A stretch of 17,690 bases of DNA from Deltaproteobacteria bacterium UBA2385 (GTDB lineage: Bacteria; Myxococcota_A; UBA796; UBA2385): contig DDSR01000466.1 in the NCBI GenBank assembly GCA_002343455.1, positions 18,138 to 35,827 on the forward strand. Direction: 5' to 3'. Position numbers and translations under genes: made by a program. The notes below the pieces were generated by a model. That model saw nothing but the letters and a program-made list of their open reading frames with translations. It made no database searches and was not told the DNA's origin. Shown here piece by piece: positions 1 to 8,708 of the stretch; positions within the stretch are counted from its first letter, which is position 1; each line of letters opens with the position of its first letter.

Positions 1-232
1 CGGCGACGGGCAGGGGCGTGACCGCGCTCAGCTCGCCGGACTGGCTCTCCCGCACGGTTCGGGACTGGGGGACGAGGCTGGAGAGCGGCAGAGGCTCTCC
101 CGGGACCCAGGGGCGCAGCGCCTCGAGGCCGGGCACCGCCCAGGTGCTGGCGGCCAGGGCGGCGAAGCTGAGCCCGAAGATCGCCAGACGACGAAGCTCG
201 GCGCGGTGGGCGGGGGCGGTCTGCGTGCTCAC
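1..232 (-). CDS. Partial N-terminus of an unrecognised exported or membrane-anchored protein
   Basis: The complementary strand reads open from a GTG at 232 to the left edge, giving 77 residues with the third-position G/C bias of real genes here. The product starts MSTQTAPAHRAELRRLAIFG. A basic stretch (HRAELRR, residues 9-15) precedes a hydrophobic segment at about residues 16-33. This looks like an uncleaved signal anchor or a signal peptide, so the rest of the protein would lie outside the cytoplasm. A Pro/Leu-rich linker (PGEPLPLSSLVPQ) follows. An in-frame TAG just upstream of the GTG rules out a longer start; the ribosome site is weak. The gene is divergent from the arylsulfotransferase-like gene at 324. 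The family cannot be recognised because the body of the protein lies outside the window. The apparent plus-strand coding from 18 to 323 is the shadow of this gene. Confidence 0.6.
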   Translation of the reverse strand, partial: MSTQTAPAHRAELRRLAIFGLSFAALAASTWAVPGLEALRPWVPGEPLPLSSLVPQSRTVRESQSGELSAVTPLPVA

Positions 233-323
233 CCTGGCCGTCTACGCGATCCTCCGGCACATTTCCAGGTGCCTTCGCGGGTGCCGGCAGGAGCGGATAC
301 CATGGCCCTCGGAGGAGCTCGCG
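233..323. promoter_or_regulatory. Divergent intergenic region with the ribosome binding site of the first lipoprotein gene
   Basis: These 91 bases lie between two divergent starts and must hold both promoters if the genes are transcribed separately. No convincing -35/-10 pair could be read. A strong Shine-Dalgarno sequence, GGAGGAG at 311-317, lies 6 bases before the ATG at 324. It fixes that start in preference to the upstream GTG at 18 in the same frame. Confidence 0.5.
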
Positions 324-1634
324 ATGCCCTGGCTCTTGTTGCTTGCCTGCGCTCCGGGGACCGAGGCGGATCCGGGCCTCGCGCTGAGCGGGAACTCGCC
401 GACCGTCGTCGAGGTCAGCTACCCCGCCGACGCCTTCGCCGAGGGGGAGGCCTTCGTCGAGTTCGGCGTCGACGGCGCCTTCGACCGTCGGGCGGAGTTC
501 GAGGCCCATGGCGACGGCTGGCGGGCCTTGCTGCTGGGCCACAAGCCCCTGACCGAGGTCGAGCTGCGCGTGGTCCGGGTCGCCGAAGACGGCGAGCTCA
601 GCCCGGGCGAGACCCGCTCGATCACCACCGGGCCGACGCCCAGCTGGCTCTCGCCGACCCTGATGGACCCGGCTGGCGGTGGGCTGCCGCTCGATGGTCG
701 GCTGCTGCTGACCACCAACGTCGCCAGCCCCGCCGCGGTGCTGGTCATCGACGGCGACGGCGACTTCGTCTGGTGGACGGAGTACGACCTGTTCGGCATG
801 ATCGCCCGCGCGCGGCTGTCCTTGGACGGCAGCTCCTTCCTGGCCATGCCGGTCAACGTGGACGGCATGCAGGACGGCAAGCTCTTGCGGCTGGGCCTCG
901 ACGGGAGCCTGGTGGAGACCATCGGCTTCCCCGGCGCGCACCACGACTTCGTCGAGCTCGCCGACGGGACCATCGCGGCCCTGACCCACGATGTCCGCGA
1001 GATCGATGGGGTCGAGGTGCGCGGGGACGCCCTGGTCGAGCGCAGCCCGGATGGCTCCTTCCGCGAGCTCTGGTCGGCCTTCGACAGCTTCGACCCGACC
1101 GAGGACGACGGCGCCGAGGAGCGCGAGGACTGGACGCACGCCAACTCGCTGGCCTATGTCGCGGAGTCCGACAGCTGGCTGGTGACCCTGCTGGGGATGC
1201 GGGCGGTGTTGAACATCGACCGCCAGGGCGAGGTCGTCTGGGCGCTGGGCGGACCGGGCTCGACCTTTCAGACCCCCCAGGGAGACCCGGTCGAGCTCGG
1301 CCGGGTCCACCAGGCCACCTTCTCCTCCACCGGCTCGCTGCTGGTCTTCGAGAACGGCGCCAGCGACTCCGACGAGGGCAGCTCGCGGGGCCTGGAGCTG
1401 GACCTCGACGCGGAGAGCGAGGTGGCGGCGACCTCCTGGAGCTACCAGCCGGACCCTCCGCTCAGCACCTTCGCGCTGGGGGACGTGGTCGAGCTGAAGG
1501 AGGGCGGGAGGCTGGTGGTCTTCTCCTCCAACGGGCGCATCGACCAGGTCTCCGCCGACGGCCAGCTTCAGTGGCGGCTGTCGACCTCGCTGGGCCAGAC
1601 CTTCGGCTACGCCGACCTGCTGGACTTCCCGTGA
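324..1634 (+). CDS. Arylsulfotransferase-like beta-propeller lipoprotein (first of a tandem pair)
   Basis: 436 residues. The ATG at 324 is chosen for the GGAGGAG ribosome site and because it puts a lipobox at once: MPWLLLLAC, with Cys9, the only cysteine seen in the protein. The predicted product is a lipoprotein exported and anchored by Cys9. The body resembles the arylsulfotransferase (ASST, PF05935/PF14269) family. It has repeated propeller-like blades (DGDFVWW; VVWALGG; the C-terminal QWRL block) and the family signposts HHDF (His206/207), WTHANS (His272), ALGGPG, a VHQA block in place of the usual QHDA (His329), and VFENG. These histidines are plausible counterparts of the ASST active-site histidines. 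Enzymes of this family move sulfate from a phenolic sulfate ester to another phenol in the periplasm; the substrate here is unknown. There is no cysteine pair like the disulfide of enterobacterial ASST. The stop overlaps the start of the next paralogue. Confidence 0.8.
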   Translation: MPWLLLLACAPGTEADPGLALSGNSPTVVEVSYPADAFAEGEAFVEFGVDGAFDRRAEFEAHGDGWRALLLGHKPLTEVELRVVRVAEDGELSPGETRSITTGPTPSWLSPTLMDPAGGGLPLDGRLLLTTNVASPAAVLVIDGDGDFVWWTEYDLFGMIARARLSLDGSSFLAMPVNVDGMQDGKLLRLGLDGSLVETIGFPGAHHDFVELADGTIAALTHDVREIDGVEVRGDALVERSPDGSFRELWSAFDSFDPTEDDGAEEREDWTHANSLAYVAESDSWLVTLLGMRAVLNIDRQGEVVWALGGPGSTFQTPQGDPVELGRVHQATFSSTGSLLVFENGASDSDEGSSRGLELDLDAESEVAATSWSYQPDPPLSTFALGDVVELKEGGRLVVFSSNGRIDQVSADGQLQWRLSTSLGQTFGYADLLDFP

Positions 1635-2944
1635 TCCTCTCGCTCCTGCTCGGGTGCAGCCCCGATCCCCTGCTGGCCTCGATCCAGCTGGCTGAGGGGG
1701 TCTCGACGGTGGTCGAGCTCAGCCTGGACGAGGACCTCTCCTCGCTGGACGAGGCCTGGGTGGTGTTCGGGGCGGTCGATGGCAGCTCGCGCAGGCTGGG
1801 CCTGCCGCTGTCGGGGCCCCAGGCGGGGCGGCTGGACCTGGTGGGCTTCAAGCCCGAGACGGCCGTGCAGGTCCAGGTCTTCGCGCTCGACGGCGGCCGC
1901 GAGCTGCAGAGCGAGCTGCTGCGGATCGACACCGGCTCGGTCCCCGCCTGGCTGCCGACGCTGTACGTCGAGTCCGACGACGGCGCCCCTCACTTCGACG
2001 GCGGGACGCTGCTCACCTCGATCGTCACCTCGCCCCCGGCGGCGGTGCTGATCGACGCGGACGGGGACTACCTCTGGTGGACGGAGCTGGGCGAGACCCG
2101 GCAGGTGGCCCGCGTGCGCCTCTCGCGCGATGGGCTGGGGGTGGTCGCCTTGCCGGTCAACATGGGCGAGGAGTCCTTGCGCGGCCTCATCTTCGCGCCC
2201 TGGGACGGCGGCGAGCAGGTGGACACCGACGTGGGCACGCCCCATCACGACTTCGTGGTGCTCGAAGACGGCACCTTGGGGCTGATCTACCCGGATCGGC
2301 GCATGGTCGACGGGCAGGAGCTGTCCGGGGATGTGCTGGTCGAGCGGTCCGTCGACGGCAGCGAGGTCGAGATCTGGAACGCCTGGGACCAGCTCGATCC
2401 GGCGGTGGACCTGCCGACCCTGGAGGACGAGGGCGCCTGGACGCACGCAAACCACCTCCTCTACGACGCGGTCGCCGACGAGTGGCTGCTGGGCCTGCAC
2501 GGCATCCGCAGCATCGTGCGCCTCGCCCGCGACGGCAGCGGCATCCAGACGATGCTGGGGGGAGCGCGCAGCGACTACCGCGACGGCGACGGCCAGCCGA
2601 TCGAGCTGCTCGGCCATCACGCCTTCGAGCTGACGGACAGCGGGATCGTGCTCTTCGAGAACGGGGCGGGCGAGGACCCGACCAGCCGCCTGCTGGAGCT
2701 GTCCCTGGACGAGGCCAGCGGGCTCGCCGAGCAGGTCTGGGAATACCGCCCCCAGCCCGAGCTCTACAACTTCGCGCTGGGTGGCGTGGACCGGCTGGAG
2801 GGCGGGGACACGGTGACGACCTTCTCGGTCAACGGGCGGATCGACGAGGTCGCGCCCGACGGCAGCCTGCGCTGGAGGCTGTCGGCCGGCCTGGGGGGCA
2901 CCTTCGGCTACGTCGAGGTGGTGCGCCTGCCCGGCCAGGACTGA
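1631..2944 (+). CDS. Arylsulfotransferase-like beta-propeller lipoprotein (second of a tandem pair)
   Basis: 437 residues from a GTG at 1631 that overlaps the upstream TGA stop (GTGA), so translation is probably coupled; no good independent ribosome site is visible. The frame stays open upstream as far as 206, but that part is a shadow of the first gene. The GTG start again gives a tiny leader, (M)ILSLLLGC, with the lipobox cysteine at residue 9, as in the paralogue, and no other cysteine. The ASST signposts fall at almost the same positions as in gene one: HHDF at His205/206, WTHANH at His272, GHHA at His329/330, and LFENG. The ends of both proteins share an NGRID...DG.L.WRLS...GTFGY pattern. 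Gene duplication followed by divergence is the obvious origin. The role is probably sulfate transfer or ligand binding outside the cytoplasm. The stop lies 6 bases from the convergent nqrM stop. Confidence 0.78.
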   Translation: MILSLLLGCSPDPLLASIQLAEGVSTVVELSLDEDLSSLDEAWVVFGAVDGSSRRLGLPLSGPQAGRLDLVGFKPETAVQVQVFALDGGRELQSELLRIDTGSVPAWLPTLYVESDDGAPHFDGGTLLTSIVTSPPAAVLIDADGDYLWWTELGETRQVARVRLSRDGLGVVALPVNMGEESLRGLIFAPWDGGEQVDTDVGTPHHDFVVLEDGTLGLIYPDRRMVDGQELSGDVLVERSVDGSEVEIWNAWDQLDPAVDLPTLEDEGAWTHANHLLYDAVADEWLLGLHGIRSIVRLARDGSGIQTMLGGARSDYRDGDGQPIELLGHHAFELTDSGIVLFENGAGEDPTSRLLELSLDEASGLAEQVWEYRPQPELYNFALGGVDRLEGGDTVTTFSVNGRIDEVAPDGSLRWRLSAGLGGTFGYVEVVRLPGQD

Positions 2945-2950
2945 GCAGGC

Positions 2951-3151
2951 TCAGCCGTGGGAGTGGCTGGGGTCGCCGACCAGCTTGCGGGTCTTGCACT
3001 TGAGCCGGTCGTAGGTCGAGCAGACGCAGGCGGCGCCCTCCTTGCCTCCGCAGCTGCCCTTCAGCTCGGGGCGCCCGAGCATGACGCCTACGGCCATCAT
3101 GGCCATGACGCAGCCCATCAGGATGGCCGTCGCGAGGATCGTTGTGGTCAT
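2951..3151 (-). CDS. nqrM: NqrM, small Cys-rich maturation factor of Na+-NQR
   Basis: 66 residues. An N-terminal transmembrane helix (about residues 4-25) is followed by LGRPELKGSCGG and a C-terminal cysteine cluster: Cys34, Cys42-x-Cys44 and Cys52. This is the layout of NqrM (formerly DUF539), a membrane protein required for assembly of active NQR, probably by delivering iron to the Fe centre between NqrD and NqrE. It starts at an ATG that overlaps the apbE stop by 4 bases (ATGA). Its AGGAG site at 3157-3161 lies 5 bases upstream. It is last in the operon, as in Vibrio nqr operons. Its presence argues for NQR rather than the related RNF complex. The short His-rich tail (SHSHG) may be a species feature. 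Confidence 0.9.
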   Translation of the reverse strand: MTTTILATAILMGCVMAMMAVGVMLGRPELKGSCGGKEGAACVCSTYDRLKCKTRKLVGDPSHSHG

Positions 3152-4242
3152 GGGATCTCCTGGGCTGGGGCCGGAGGGGCGGGCCAGGTGGGGGAGGCGA
3201 TGCTGCGAAAGCCGTCAGGGCTGCGCACGATGAAGAGGGCTGGGAGGTCGAGCCGCGTCGCCAGCGCCGGGCCCGCTTCGGGCCCCAGCACATTGAGAGC
3301 TGTAGCCCAAGCGTCGGCCCATGCACAGGAGGGGTGCAGGACGCTGACCGAGGCCAGGCCGTGGCGGATGGGCTCGCCGGTGCGCGCGTCGATGGTGTGA
3401 GAGACGCGCTGGCCGTCGAGCTCCCGGTAGTTGCGGTAGTCGCCCGAGGTGGCCATCGACATCGTGTCCAGGGCGACGACCTGCTCGACCGCGGAGCTGC
3501 CGTCGGGGCGCTCAACCCCGATCCGCCAGGGCTGGCCGTCGGGGTTGCGCCCGTGGGCCCGCACCTCGCCGCCGACCTCGACCATCAGGTCGGTGTAGCC
3601 CAGGGCCAGGAGCGCCTGGGCGGCCTTGTCGACGCCGTAGCCCTTGGCGACCGCCGAGAGGTCCGCCCGGACGCCGTCGGCGGACTTGACCAGCGCCCGC
3701 CGGTCGTCCGAGAAGGCCAGCTTGTCGGGCCCGACGAGCTCCCGGAGGGCCTGCACCTGCTCGGCCGAGGGGGCGGCTTCGGGCCGGTCGGGGCCGAAAC
3801 CCCAGGCGTCGACGATGGGGGCGATGGTGACGTCGAAGGCCCCTCCGCTGAGCAGGTTGATCTCGAAGGAGATGGCCAGCACCTCGCCCAGCTCGGGCGA
3901 GACCGGGTGGTCGCCCGCAGGCGCCCGGTTCAGGAGGGAGAGCTCGGACTCGGGCTTCCAGGTGGACATGCGCGCGTCCACCGCGTCCAGGGCTCCCTGG
4001 ACGGCCATCGTCGCGCGGGAGGGGTCCGCGCCGCCGACCACCGTCGCGTGCCAGGTGGTCCCCATGCTGGGGCCCGTCAAGCGCAGGGCGGGGGGCGCGG
4101 TCGCCGCGGTCGGCTCAGGGGCCTCGTCGGCGGGTCGGCGCCACCAGAGGGCGCCGAAGAGCAGCCCCAAGAAGAGGATTGGAAGGACCCGCGTACGGAG
4201 GAGCTGCGCGCCCTCGCCTTGGGAGGGCCCTTCCGAGCTCAC
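3148..4242 (-). CDS. apbE: ApbE, FAD:protein FMN transferase for NqrB/NqrC
   Basis: 364 residues, GTG start. ApbE transfers FMN from FAD to a threonine in target proteins; in this operon the targets are NqrB and NqrC. Visible are a transmembrane anchor (about residues 18-34) and then the family motifs in order: MGTTWHA (60-66), DARMSTW (89-95), GGAFDVT (133-139), DAWGFGP (145-151), ADLSAVAKGYGVD (193-205), VEVGGE (221-226), SGDYRNY (266-272), SHTIDARTGEP (281-291) and ADAWATAL (309-316). The last holds the Asp/Thr pair used in metal binding by the family. The enzyme therefore acts on the outer face of the membrane, where NqrC carries its flavin. The start is 3 bases after the nqrF stop, with only a weak ribosome site, suggesting coupling. 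The end overlaps nqrM. Confidence 0.93.
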   Translation of the reverse strand: MSSEGPSQGEGAQLLRTRVLPILFLGLLFGALWWRRPADEAPEPTAATAPPALRLTGPSMGTTWHATVVGGADPSRATMAVQGALDAVDARMSTWKPESELSLLNRAPAGDHPVSPELGEVLAISFEINLLSGGAFDVTIAPIVDAWGFGPDRPEAAPSAEQVQALRELVGPDKLAFSDDRRALVKSADGVRADLSAVAKGYGVDKAAQALLALGYTDLMVEVGGEVRAHGRNPDGQPWRIGVERPDGSSAVEQVVALDTMSMATSGDYRNYRELDGQRVSHTIDARTGEPIRHGLASVSVLHPSCAWADAWATALNVLGPEAGPALATRLDLPALFIVRSPDGFRSIASPTWPAPPAPAQEIP

Positions 4243-4245
4243 GAC

Positions 4246-5469
4246 CTAGAACTCGTCCAGCATGACGCTCTCGGGCTCGACCCCGAGGCTGGCCACCATG
4301 CGCTTGACGGCGGCGATCATGGGGGGCGGTCCGCACAGGTAGTACTCGATCTCTTCGGGGGCCTCGTGCTTGCTGAGGTACAGGTCGTGGGCCACCTGGT
4401 GGATGAAGCCGACCGGACCGGTCCAGTTGTCCTCGGGCGCGGGCTCGGAGAGGGCGAGGTACCAGGTGAAGTTGGGGTTCTCCTCGGCCAGCTTGTTGAA
4501 CTCCTCGACGTAGTAGGCCTCGCGCAGGCTGCGGGCCCCGTACCAGAAGGTGATCTTGCGCGTGCTGGAGAGGCGCTTGAGCTGGTCGAAGATGTGGCTG
4601 CGCATGGGCGCCATGCCGGCGCCGCCGCCGATGAAGCACATCTCGTTGTTGGTCTCGCGGGCGAAGAACTCGCCGTAGGGACCCGAGATGGTCACCTTGT
4701 CGCCCGGCTTCAGGTTGAAGATGAAGGAGCTCATCTTGCCCGGCGGCGTCCCCTCGGGCGCCCGGGGGGGCGGCGAGGCGATGCGCACGTTGAGCATGAT
4801 GATGCCGAACTCTTCGGGGTAGTTGGCCATCGAGTAGGCGCGGGTGACGGTCTCGTCGACCACGCTGACGTAGCGCCACATGTCGTAGCGGTCCCACTCT
4901 TCCTTGTACTCGGCGCCGATCTCGTAGTCCTTGTAGCGGGCCGTGTGGGGGGGGCACTCGATCTGGATGTAGCCTCCAGCGCGGAAGGGGACGCTCTCGC
5001 CCTCGGGGAGCTCGAGGACCAGCTCCTTGATGTAGGTGGCGACGTTGTCGTTGCTGCGGACGGTGCAGATCCACTTCTTGATGTCGAGGAACTCGGGCTC
5101 GACCGAGATCTTCATGTCGTCCTTGCACTTCAGCTGGCAGGCGAGGCGGACGCCGTGCTTGGCCTCGGCCCGGCTGACGTGGCCGGCCTCGGTGGGCAGC
5201 ATGGAGCCGCCGCCCTCGTTGACGTGCACCTTGCAGACGCCGCAGCTACCCTTCCCGCCGCAGGCGGAGGGGATGAAGATGCCCTTGTCCGCCAGGGTGT
5301 TGAGCAGCGTGCTGCCCGCGGCCGTGCGGATGGTCAGGTTCGGATCGTCGTTGATCGCGATGGTCACGGCGGAGGTGTTGACCAGCTTGCTGCGGGCCAC
5401 CATGAGCACCAGCACCAGAGCCACCACCAGGACGGTGAACATGAGGACGCCGAGGATGATCGTCTGCAT
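4246..5469 (-). CDS. nqrF: NqrF, NADH-oxidising FAD/2Fe-2S subunit of Na+-NQR
   Basis: 407 residues, normal length. The order is a single N-terminal transmembrane helix (about 3-25), a plant-type ferredoxin domain with the 2Fe-2S ligands Cys70, Cys76, Cys79 and Cys111 ([10 protein letters not shown]...CQLKC), and then an FNR-type FAD/NADH domain. The latter shows RAYSMAN (flavin binding), [19 protein letters not shown] (nucleotide binding) and CGPPPM near the C-terminus. The cysteine numbering equals that known for Vibrio NqrF. NqrF takes electrons from NADH and passes them through FAD and the 2Fe-2S cluster to the NqrD/E iron centre. The ATG is supported by AAGGAG at 5477-5482 with 7-base spacing; that site overlaps the nqrE TAA stop. 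It is the fifth junction of the operon, 11 bases from nqrE. Confidence 0.97.
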   Translation of the reverse strand: MQTIILGVLMFTVLVVALVLVLMVARSKLVNTSAVTIAINDDPNLTIRTAAGSTLLNTLADKGIFIPSACGGKGSCGVCKVHVNEGGGSMLPTEAGHVSRAEAKHGVRLACQLKCKDDMKISVEPEFLDIKKWICTVRSNDNVATYIKELVLELPEGESVPFRAGGYIQIECPPHTARYKDYEIGAEYKEEWDRYDMWRYVSVVDETVTRAYSMANYPEEFGIIMLNVRIASPPPRAPEGTPPGKMSSFIFNLKPGDKVTISGPYGEFFARETNNEMCFIGGGAGMAPMRSHIFDQLKRLSSTRKITFWYGARSLREAYYVEEFNKLAEENPNFTWYLALSEPAPEDNWTGPVGFIHQVAHDLYLSKHEAPEEIEYYLCGPPPMIAAVKRMVASLGVEPESVMLDEF

Positions 5470-5480
5470 GAGAGAACTCC

Positions 5481-6098
5481 TTAGAGCTGAATGCCGGCGA
5501 AGGCCATGAAGCCGATCGCCATCAGGCCGGTCACCAGGAACGTGATCCCTAGCCCTCTCAGGCCGGCAGGCACGTGGCTGTACTTCATTCGCTCGCGGAT
5601 CGCGGCGAGGCCCACGATGGCGAGGGCGAAGCCCAGGCCCGAGCCGGCGCCGAAGACAGTGCTCTCGGCGAAGTTGTAGTTGCGCTCGACCATGAAGAGC
5701 GCGCCGCCCAGGATGGCGCAGTTGACCGCGATCAGGGGCAGGAAGACGCCCAGGGCGTTGTAGAGCGAGGGGACGTAGCGGTCCAGCGCCATCTCGACGA
5801 TCTGGACGACCGCGGCGATGGAGCCGATGAAGCTGAGGAAGGTCAGGAAGGAGAGGTCCACCTCAGCCAGGCTGGGGTGGGCCCAGGCGAGGGCGCCGTC
5901 CTTCAGGACATAGGCGTAGACGAGGTAGTTGATCGGGCAGGTGATGCCGAGCACGAAGACCACCGCGATGCCCAGTCCGAGCGCCGTGTCGACCTTCTTG
6001 GAGACCGCCAGAAAGGAGCACATGCCCAGGAAGAACGCCAGGGCCATGTTCTCGATGAACGTGGCGGTGATCAGGATCGAGAGAAGATGTTCGACCAT
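5481..6098 (-). CDS. nqrE: NqrE, membrane subunit of Na+-NQR
   Basis: 205 residues and about six hydrophobic segments. The N-terminal block [14 protein letters not shown] is nearly diagnostic for NqrE. Cys27 in that block and Cys127 (AVNCAILGG) correspond to the two NqrE cysteines that, with two from NqrD, hold the intramembrane iron centre. Together with its paralogue NqrD, NqrE forms an inverted-topology pair that carries electrons across the membrane. An AGGAG site (6105-6109) lies 6 bases upstream of the ATG, just before the end of nqrD; the gap between nqrD and nqrE is 3 bases. RnfA is the nearest alternative family, but the surrounding nqr genes settle the assignment. Confidence 0.96.
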   Translation of the reverse strand: MVEHLLSILITATFIENMALAFFLGMCSFLAVSKKVDTALGLGIAVVFVLGITCPINYLVYAYVLKDGALAWAHPSLAEVDLSFLTFLSFIGSIAAVVQIVEMALDRYVPSLYNALGVFLPLIAVNCAILGGALFMVERNYNFAESTVFGAGSGLGFALAIVGLAAIRERMKYSHVPAGLRGLGITFLVTGLMAIGFMAFAGIQL

Positions 6099-6101
6099 GG
6101 G

Positions 6102-6725
6102 TTACTCCTGCTCGACCTGGTTGGGCTTCCAGGTGCGCAGCGCCCAGATGCCGAAGCCGATGATGAAGAAGGCGCCGGGAGCCAGCACCATCAGGCCGTT
6201 GGGGGTGTACCAGCCGCCCATCGTGACCGGAGTCAGGAGGGTGAAGCCGAACAGGCTGCCCGAGCCGAACAGCTCGCGGATGGCGGCGACCAGGACGAGG
6301 ACCAGGCTGTAGCCGGCGCCGTTGCCCAAGCCGTCGAGGAAGCTGTCCTTCGGCCCGTTCTGCATCGCGAAGCCCTCGGCGCGGCCCATCACGATGCAGT
6401 TCGTGATGATCAGGCCGACGAAGACGCTGAGCTGCTTGGCGATGTCGAAGAGGAAGGCCTTCAGGATCTGGTCGGTGACGATGACCAGCGAGGCGATGAT
6501 CGTGAGCTGCACGATGATGCGGATGCTGGAGGGGATCCAGTTCCGCAGCAGGCTGATCGCCACGTTGCTGCAGGTCGTGACCGCGGTGAGGGCCACGCTC
6601 ATGACCAGCGCCGTCTCGAGCTTGGTGGTGACGGCCAGGGCCGAGCAGACGCCCAGCACCTGCAGGCCGATCGGGTTGTTCTCGAAGATGGGGTCGACGA
6701 GGACCTTCAGCTCACGCTTGACCAT
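6102..6725 (-). CDS. nqrD: NqrD, membrane subunit of Na+-NQR
   Basis: 207 residues with about six hydrophobic segments. The N-terminus [20 protein letters not shown] and the block [15 protein letters not shown] are typical of NqrD. Cys27 and Cys110 match the NqrD ligands of the iron centre shared with NqrE. The N-terminal domain is a diverged duplicate of NqrE, as usual in these complexes. The ATG overlaps the nqrC TGA stop by one base (TGATG). A strong GGAGGT site (6731-6736) lies 5 bases upstream, inside the end of nqrC. Confidence 0.96.
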   Translation of the reverse strand: MVKRELKVLVDPIFENNPIGLQVLGVCSALAVTTKLETALVMSVALTAVTTCSNVAISLLRNWIPSSIRIIVQLTIIASLVIVTDQILKAFLFDIAKQLSVFVGLIITNCIVMGRAEGFAMQNGPKDSFLDGLGNGAGYSLVLVLVAAIRELFGSGSLFGFTLLTPVTMGGWYTPNGLMVLAPGAFFIIGFGIWALRTWKPNQVEQE

Positions 6726-7498
6726 CAGACACCTCCCGCGCGGATGCGGTTCAGGTAGGGGCCCCAGCCGTTCTCACCCAGCCAGAACTCGAGGGATGCG
6801 CTGACCCCACGGGCCGTCAGGGTCGCGCCCGAGAGGCCGTCGACGTGGTGCGGATCGGACTCCACCGGGCCGGCGGACCCCTTGATCACCTTGATCGCGA
6901 CCTTGCCCTGGTCGTTGAAGGCCTTGCGGCCGACCCAGAGGCTCTTCCAGCGGGGATTGTCGACCTCGCCGCCAAGGCCGGGCGTCTCGGCGTGTTCGTA
7001 GAAGGTCAGCCCCTTGATGGTGCTGCCGTCCGGGGCCAGCGCCAGGAAGCCATAGAGCGTCGACCAGAGCCCCTTGCCCTCGATCGGCAGGATGATCGAC
7101 TCGACCGTGTCCCCCGAGGTGACCTGGTACATCAGGCCATGGTTGGGCAGGCGGAGCACCTTGGCCGCGTTGCCCGCGGGGGCGGCACGGCTGAGCTCGG
7201 GGGTGTCCCGGGCCTCGCGCTGGTCGAAGGTGCTGGGCTCCACGCCCTCGACGTACTGGCCGGTCTGGAGGTCGACGACCTTGGGGCGGATATACTGGGC
7301 GTAGGTCGCGCGAACCGAGTCCCCCGAGGTGTCGTCGGGCATGTGCCCGGACACGGAGAGCACGTTCTTCTGCTTGTCCAGCAGCTTGTTGACCTCTTGC
7401 CGTTCCTTGAGCGCCACCGCCGAGCCCGCCACGAAGATCGCGCAGACGAAGCAGACCGAGGCGGCGAAGCCGATGATGTAGCCGTTGCTATGCGACAC
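6725..7498 (-). CDS. nqrC: NqrC, covalent-FMN subunit of Na+-NQR
   Basis: 257 residues. One N-terminal transmembrane helix (about 6-30) is followed by an FMN-binding domain exposed on the outer face. The flavin attachment motif is DGLSGAT at residues 220-226; Thr226 should carry FMN through a phosphoester bond made by ApbE. Other family blocks are [14 protein letters not shown] and [13 protein letters not shown]. The start is a GTG (MSHSNG) that lies inside the last codons of nqrB, an 11-base overlap. It is supported by GGAGGG at 7508-7513 with 9-base spacing. RnfG has the same motif, but the length and operon order fit NqrC. Confidence 0.96.
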   Translation of the reverse strand: MSHSNGYIIGFAASVCFVCAIFVAGSAVALKERQEVNKLLDKQKNVLSVSGHMPDDTSGDSVRATYAQYIRPKVVDLQTGQYVEGVEPSTFDQREARDTPELSRAAPAGNAAKVLRLPNHGLMYQVTSGDTVESIILPIEGKGLWSTLYGFLALAPDGSTIKGLTFYEHAETPGLGGEVDNPRWKSLWVGRKAFNDQGKVAIKVIKGSAGPVESDPHHVDGLSGATLTARGVSASLEFWLGENGWGPYLNRIRAGGV

Positions 7499-8708
7499 GA
7501 CGGGCAGCCCTCCGGCGGATGTTCGCCTTGACCACGTAGTGATCGATCAAGGGGGCGAACATGTTCATGAAGAGGATCGCGAGCATCATCCCTTCCGGGT
7601 AGGCCGGGTTGACGACGCGCACCAGGACGACCAGGATGCCGATTCCGAGCCCGTAGAAGAGCTTGCCGGTCTGGCTGTAGGCGGAGCTGACGGGGTCCGT
7701 CGCCATGAAGACCATGCCGAAGGCCCAGCCACCCAAGACCATATGCCAGTAGAAGGGCAGATCGAAGAGGGGGTTGGTGTCGGAGCCGATCAGGTTGAGC
7801 ACCGTCGCCATGGCCGCCGTGCCGGCCGCCACGCCGGCCATGGTCCGCCACGATCCGATCCGGGTGACGATCAGGACGAAGGCTCCGATCAGCGCCGCCA
7901 GGGCCGAGGTCTCGCCCATCGAGCCCGGGATGAAGCCCAGGAAGGCGTCCATCAGCGGGAAGGACTGCAGGCCGGCGAGCCCCTTCTCGGCGGCGTCCGC
8001 CAGCGCGGTGGCGCCCGAGACGCCGTCCACACCCTTGGTCTGGGCGGCGATCCAGACCGAGTCGCCCGAGATCTGCACCGGGTAGGCGAAGAAGAGGAAG
8101 GCCCGCCCCATTAGCGCCGGGTTGAAGATGTTCATGCCGACGCCGCCGAAGACCTCCTTGCCGACGACCACGCCGAAGATGATGCCCAGGGCCACCTGCC
8201 AGAGCGGGATGGTCGCCGGCAGCGTCAGCGGGAAGAGGGCCGAGGTTACCAGGAAGCCCTCGGTCACCGGGTGCCGACGCACCAGGGCGAAGAGGACCTC
8301 GGCCGCGCCGCCCGCCGCCAGGGTCATGATGTAGACCGGCACGTAGAAGAGCGCGCCGAAGACCAGGCAGGCGATCAGGTCCGAGGGGTCATTCTGCAGC
8401 CCCAGCACCGACCAGATCGACATCTGCCAGGTGTCCAGGGGCGCGGCCCCGGCCGAGATGGCCTTCAGCGCCTGCCAGCCGGTGTTGTACATGGCCATGG
8501 CCATGCAGGGCAGCAGCGCGACCACCACGGTGATCATCATCCGCTTCTGGTCCAGCGCGTCCCGGATGTGGGCGCCGGCCTTGGTGACCAGCCCCGGCGT
8601 GTAGAGGATCGTGTCCTGGGCTTCCCAGACGGGGTGCAGGACCTCGAGCTTGCCGCCCTTCTCGAAGAGATGGTGCTGCTTGTCGAGCAGCGTACGGAGC
8701 GCCTTCAT
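7488..8708 (-). CDS. nqrB: NqrB, integral membrane subunit of Na+-NQR with covalent FMN and riboflavin sites
   Basis: 406 residues from the ATG at 8708. The open frame runs further upstream to 9674, but that extension is a shadow of nqrA. The N-terminus ([14 protein letters not shown]: [20 protein letters not shown]) and the many hydrophobic segments are typical of NqrB. The covalent FMN motif is DGVSGAT, with Thr234 as the expected attachment residue. The blocks FFAYP and [18 protein letters not shown] are family signatures; the latter lies in the ion and flavin channel region. NqrB carries the sodium translocation path and the quinone-side electron transfer. The start overlaps the nqrA stop by 4 bases (ATGA), and a strong AAGGAGG site (8713-8719) lies 4 bases upstream. 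Confidence 0.96.
   Translation of the reverse strand: MKALRTLLDKQHHLFEKGGKLEVLHPVWEAQDTILYTPGLVTKAGAHIRDALDQKRMMITVVVALLPCMAMAMYNTGWQALKAISAGAAPLDTWQMSIWSVLGLQNDPSDLIACLVFGALFYVPVYIMTLAAGGAAEVLFALVRRHPVTEGFLVTSALFPLTLPATIPLWQVALGIIFGVVVGKEVFGGVGMNIFNPALMGRAFLFFAYPVQISGDSVWIAAQTKGVDGVSGATALADAAEKGLAGLQSFPLMDAFLGFIPGSMGETSALAALIGAFVLIVTRIGSWRTMAGVAAGTAAMATVLNLIGSDTNPLFDLPFYWHMVLGGWAFGMVFMATDPVSSAYSQTGKLFYGLGIGILVVLVRVVNPAYPEGMMLAILFMNMFAPLIDHYVVKANIRRRAARRVA

Noticed and set aside
2941..2954. CTGAG-CAGG-CTCAG hairpin between convergent genes as a terminator
   Set aside because: The stem is only 5 bases and largely follows from facing TGA stop codons; the same pattern (CTGAG-CA-CTCAG) arises at 12185-12196 for the same reason.
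3142..5484. 780-codon open frame on the plus strand, antisense to apbE and nqrF
   Set aside because: It is a shadow caused by G/C-rich third positions; the Gly/Val/Asp-rich composition has no recognisable domain, and the opposite strand holds well-conserved genes.
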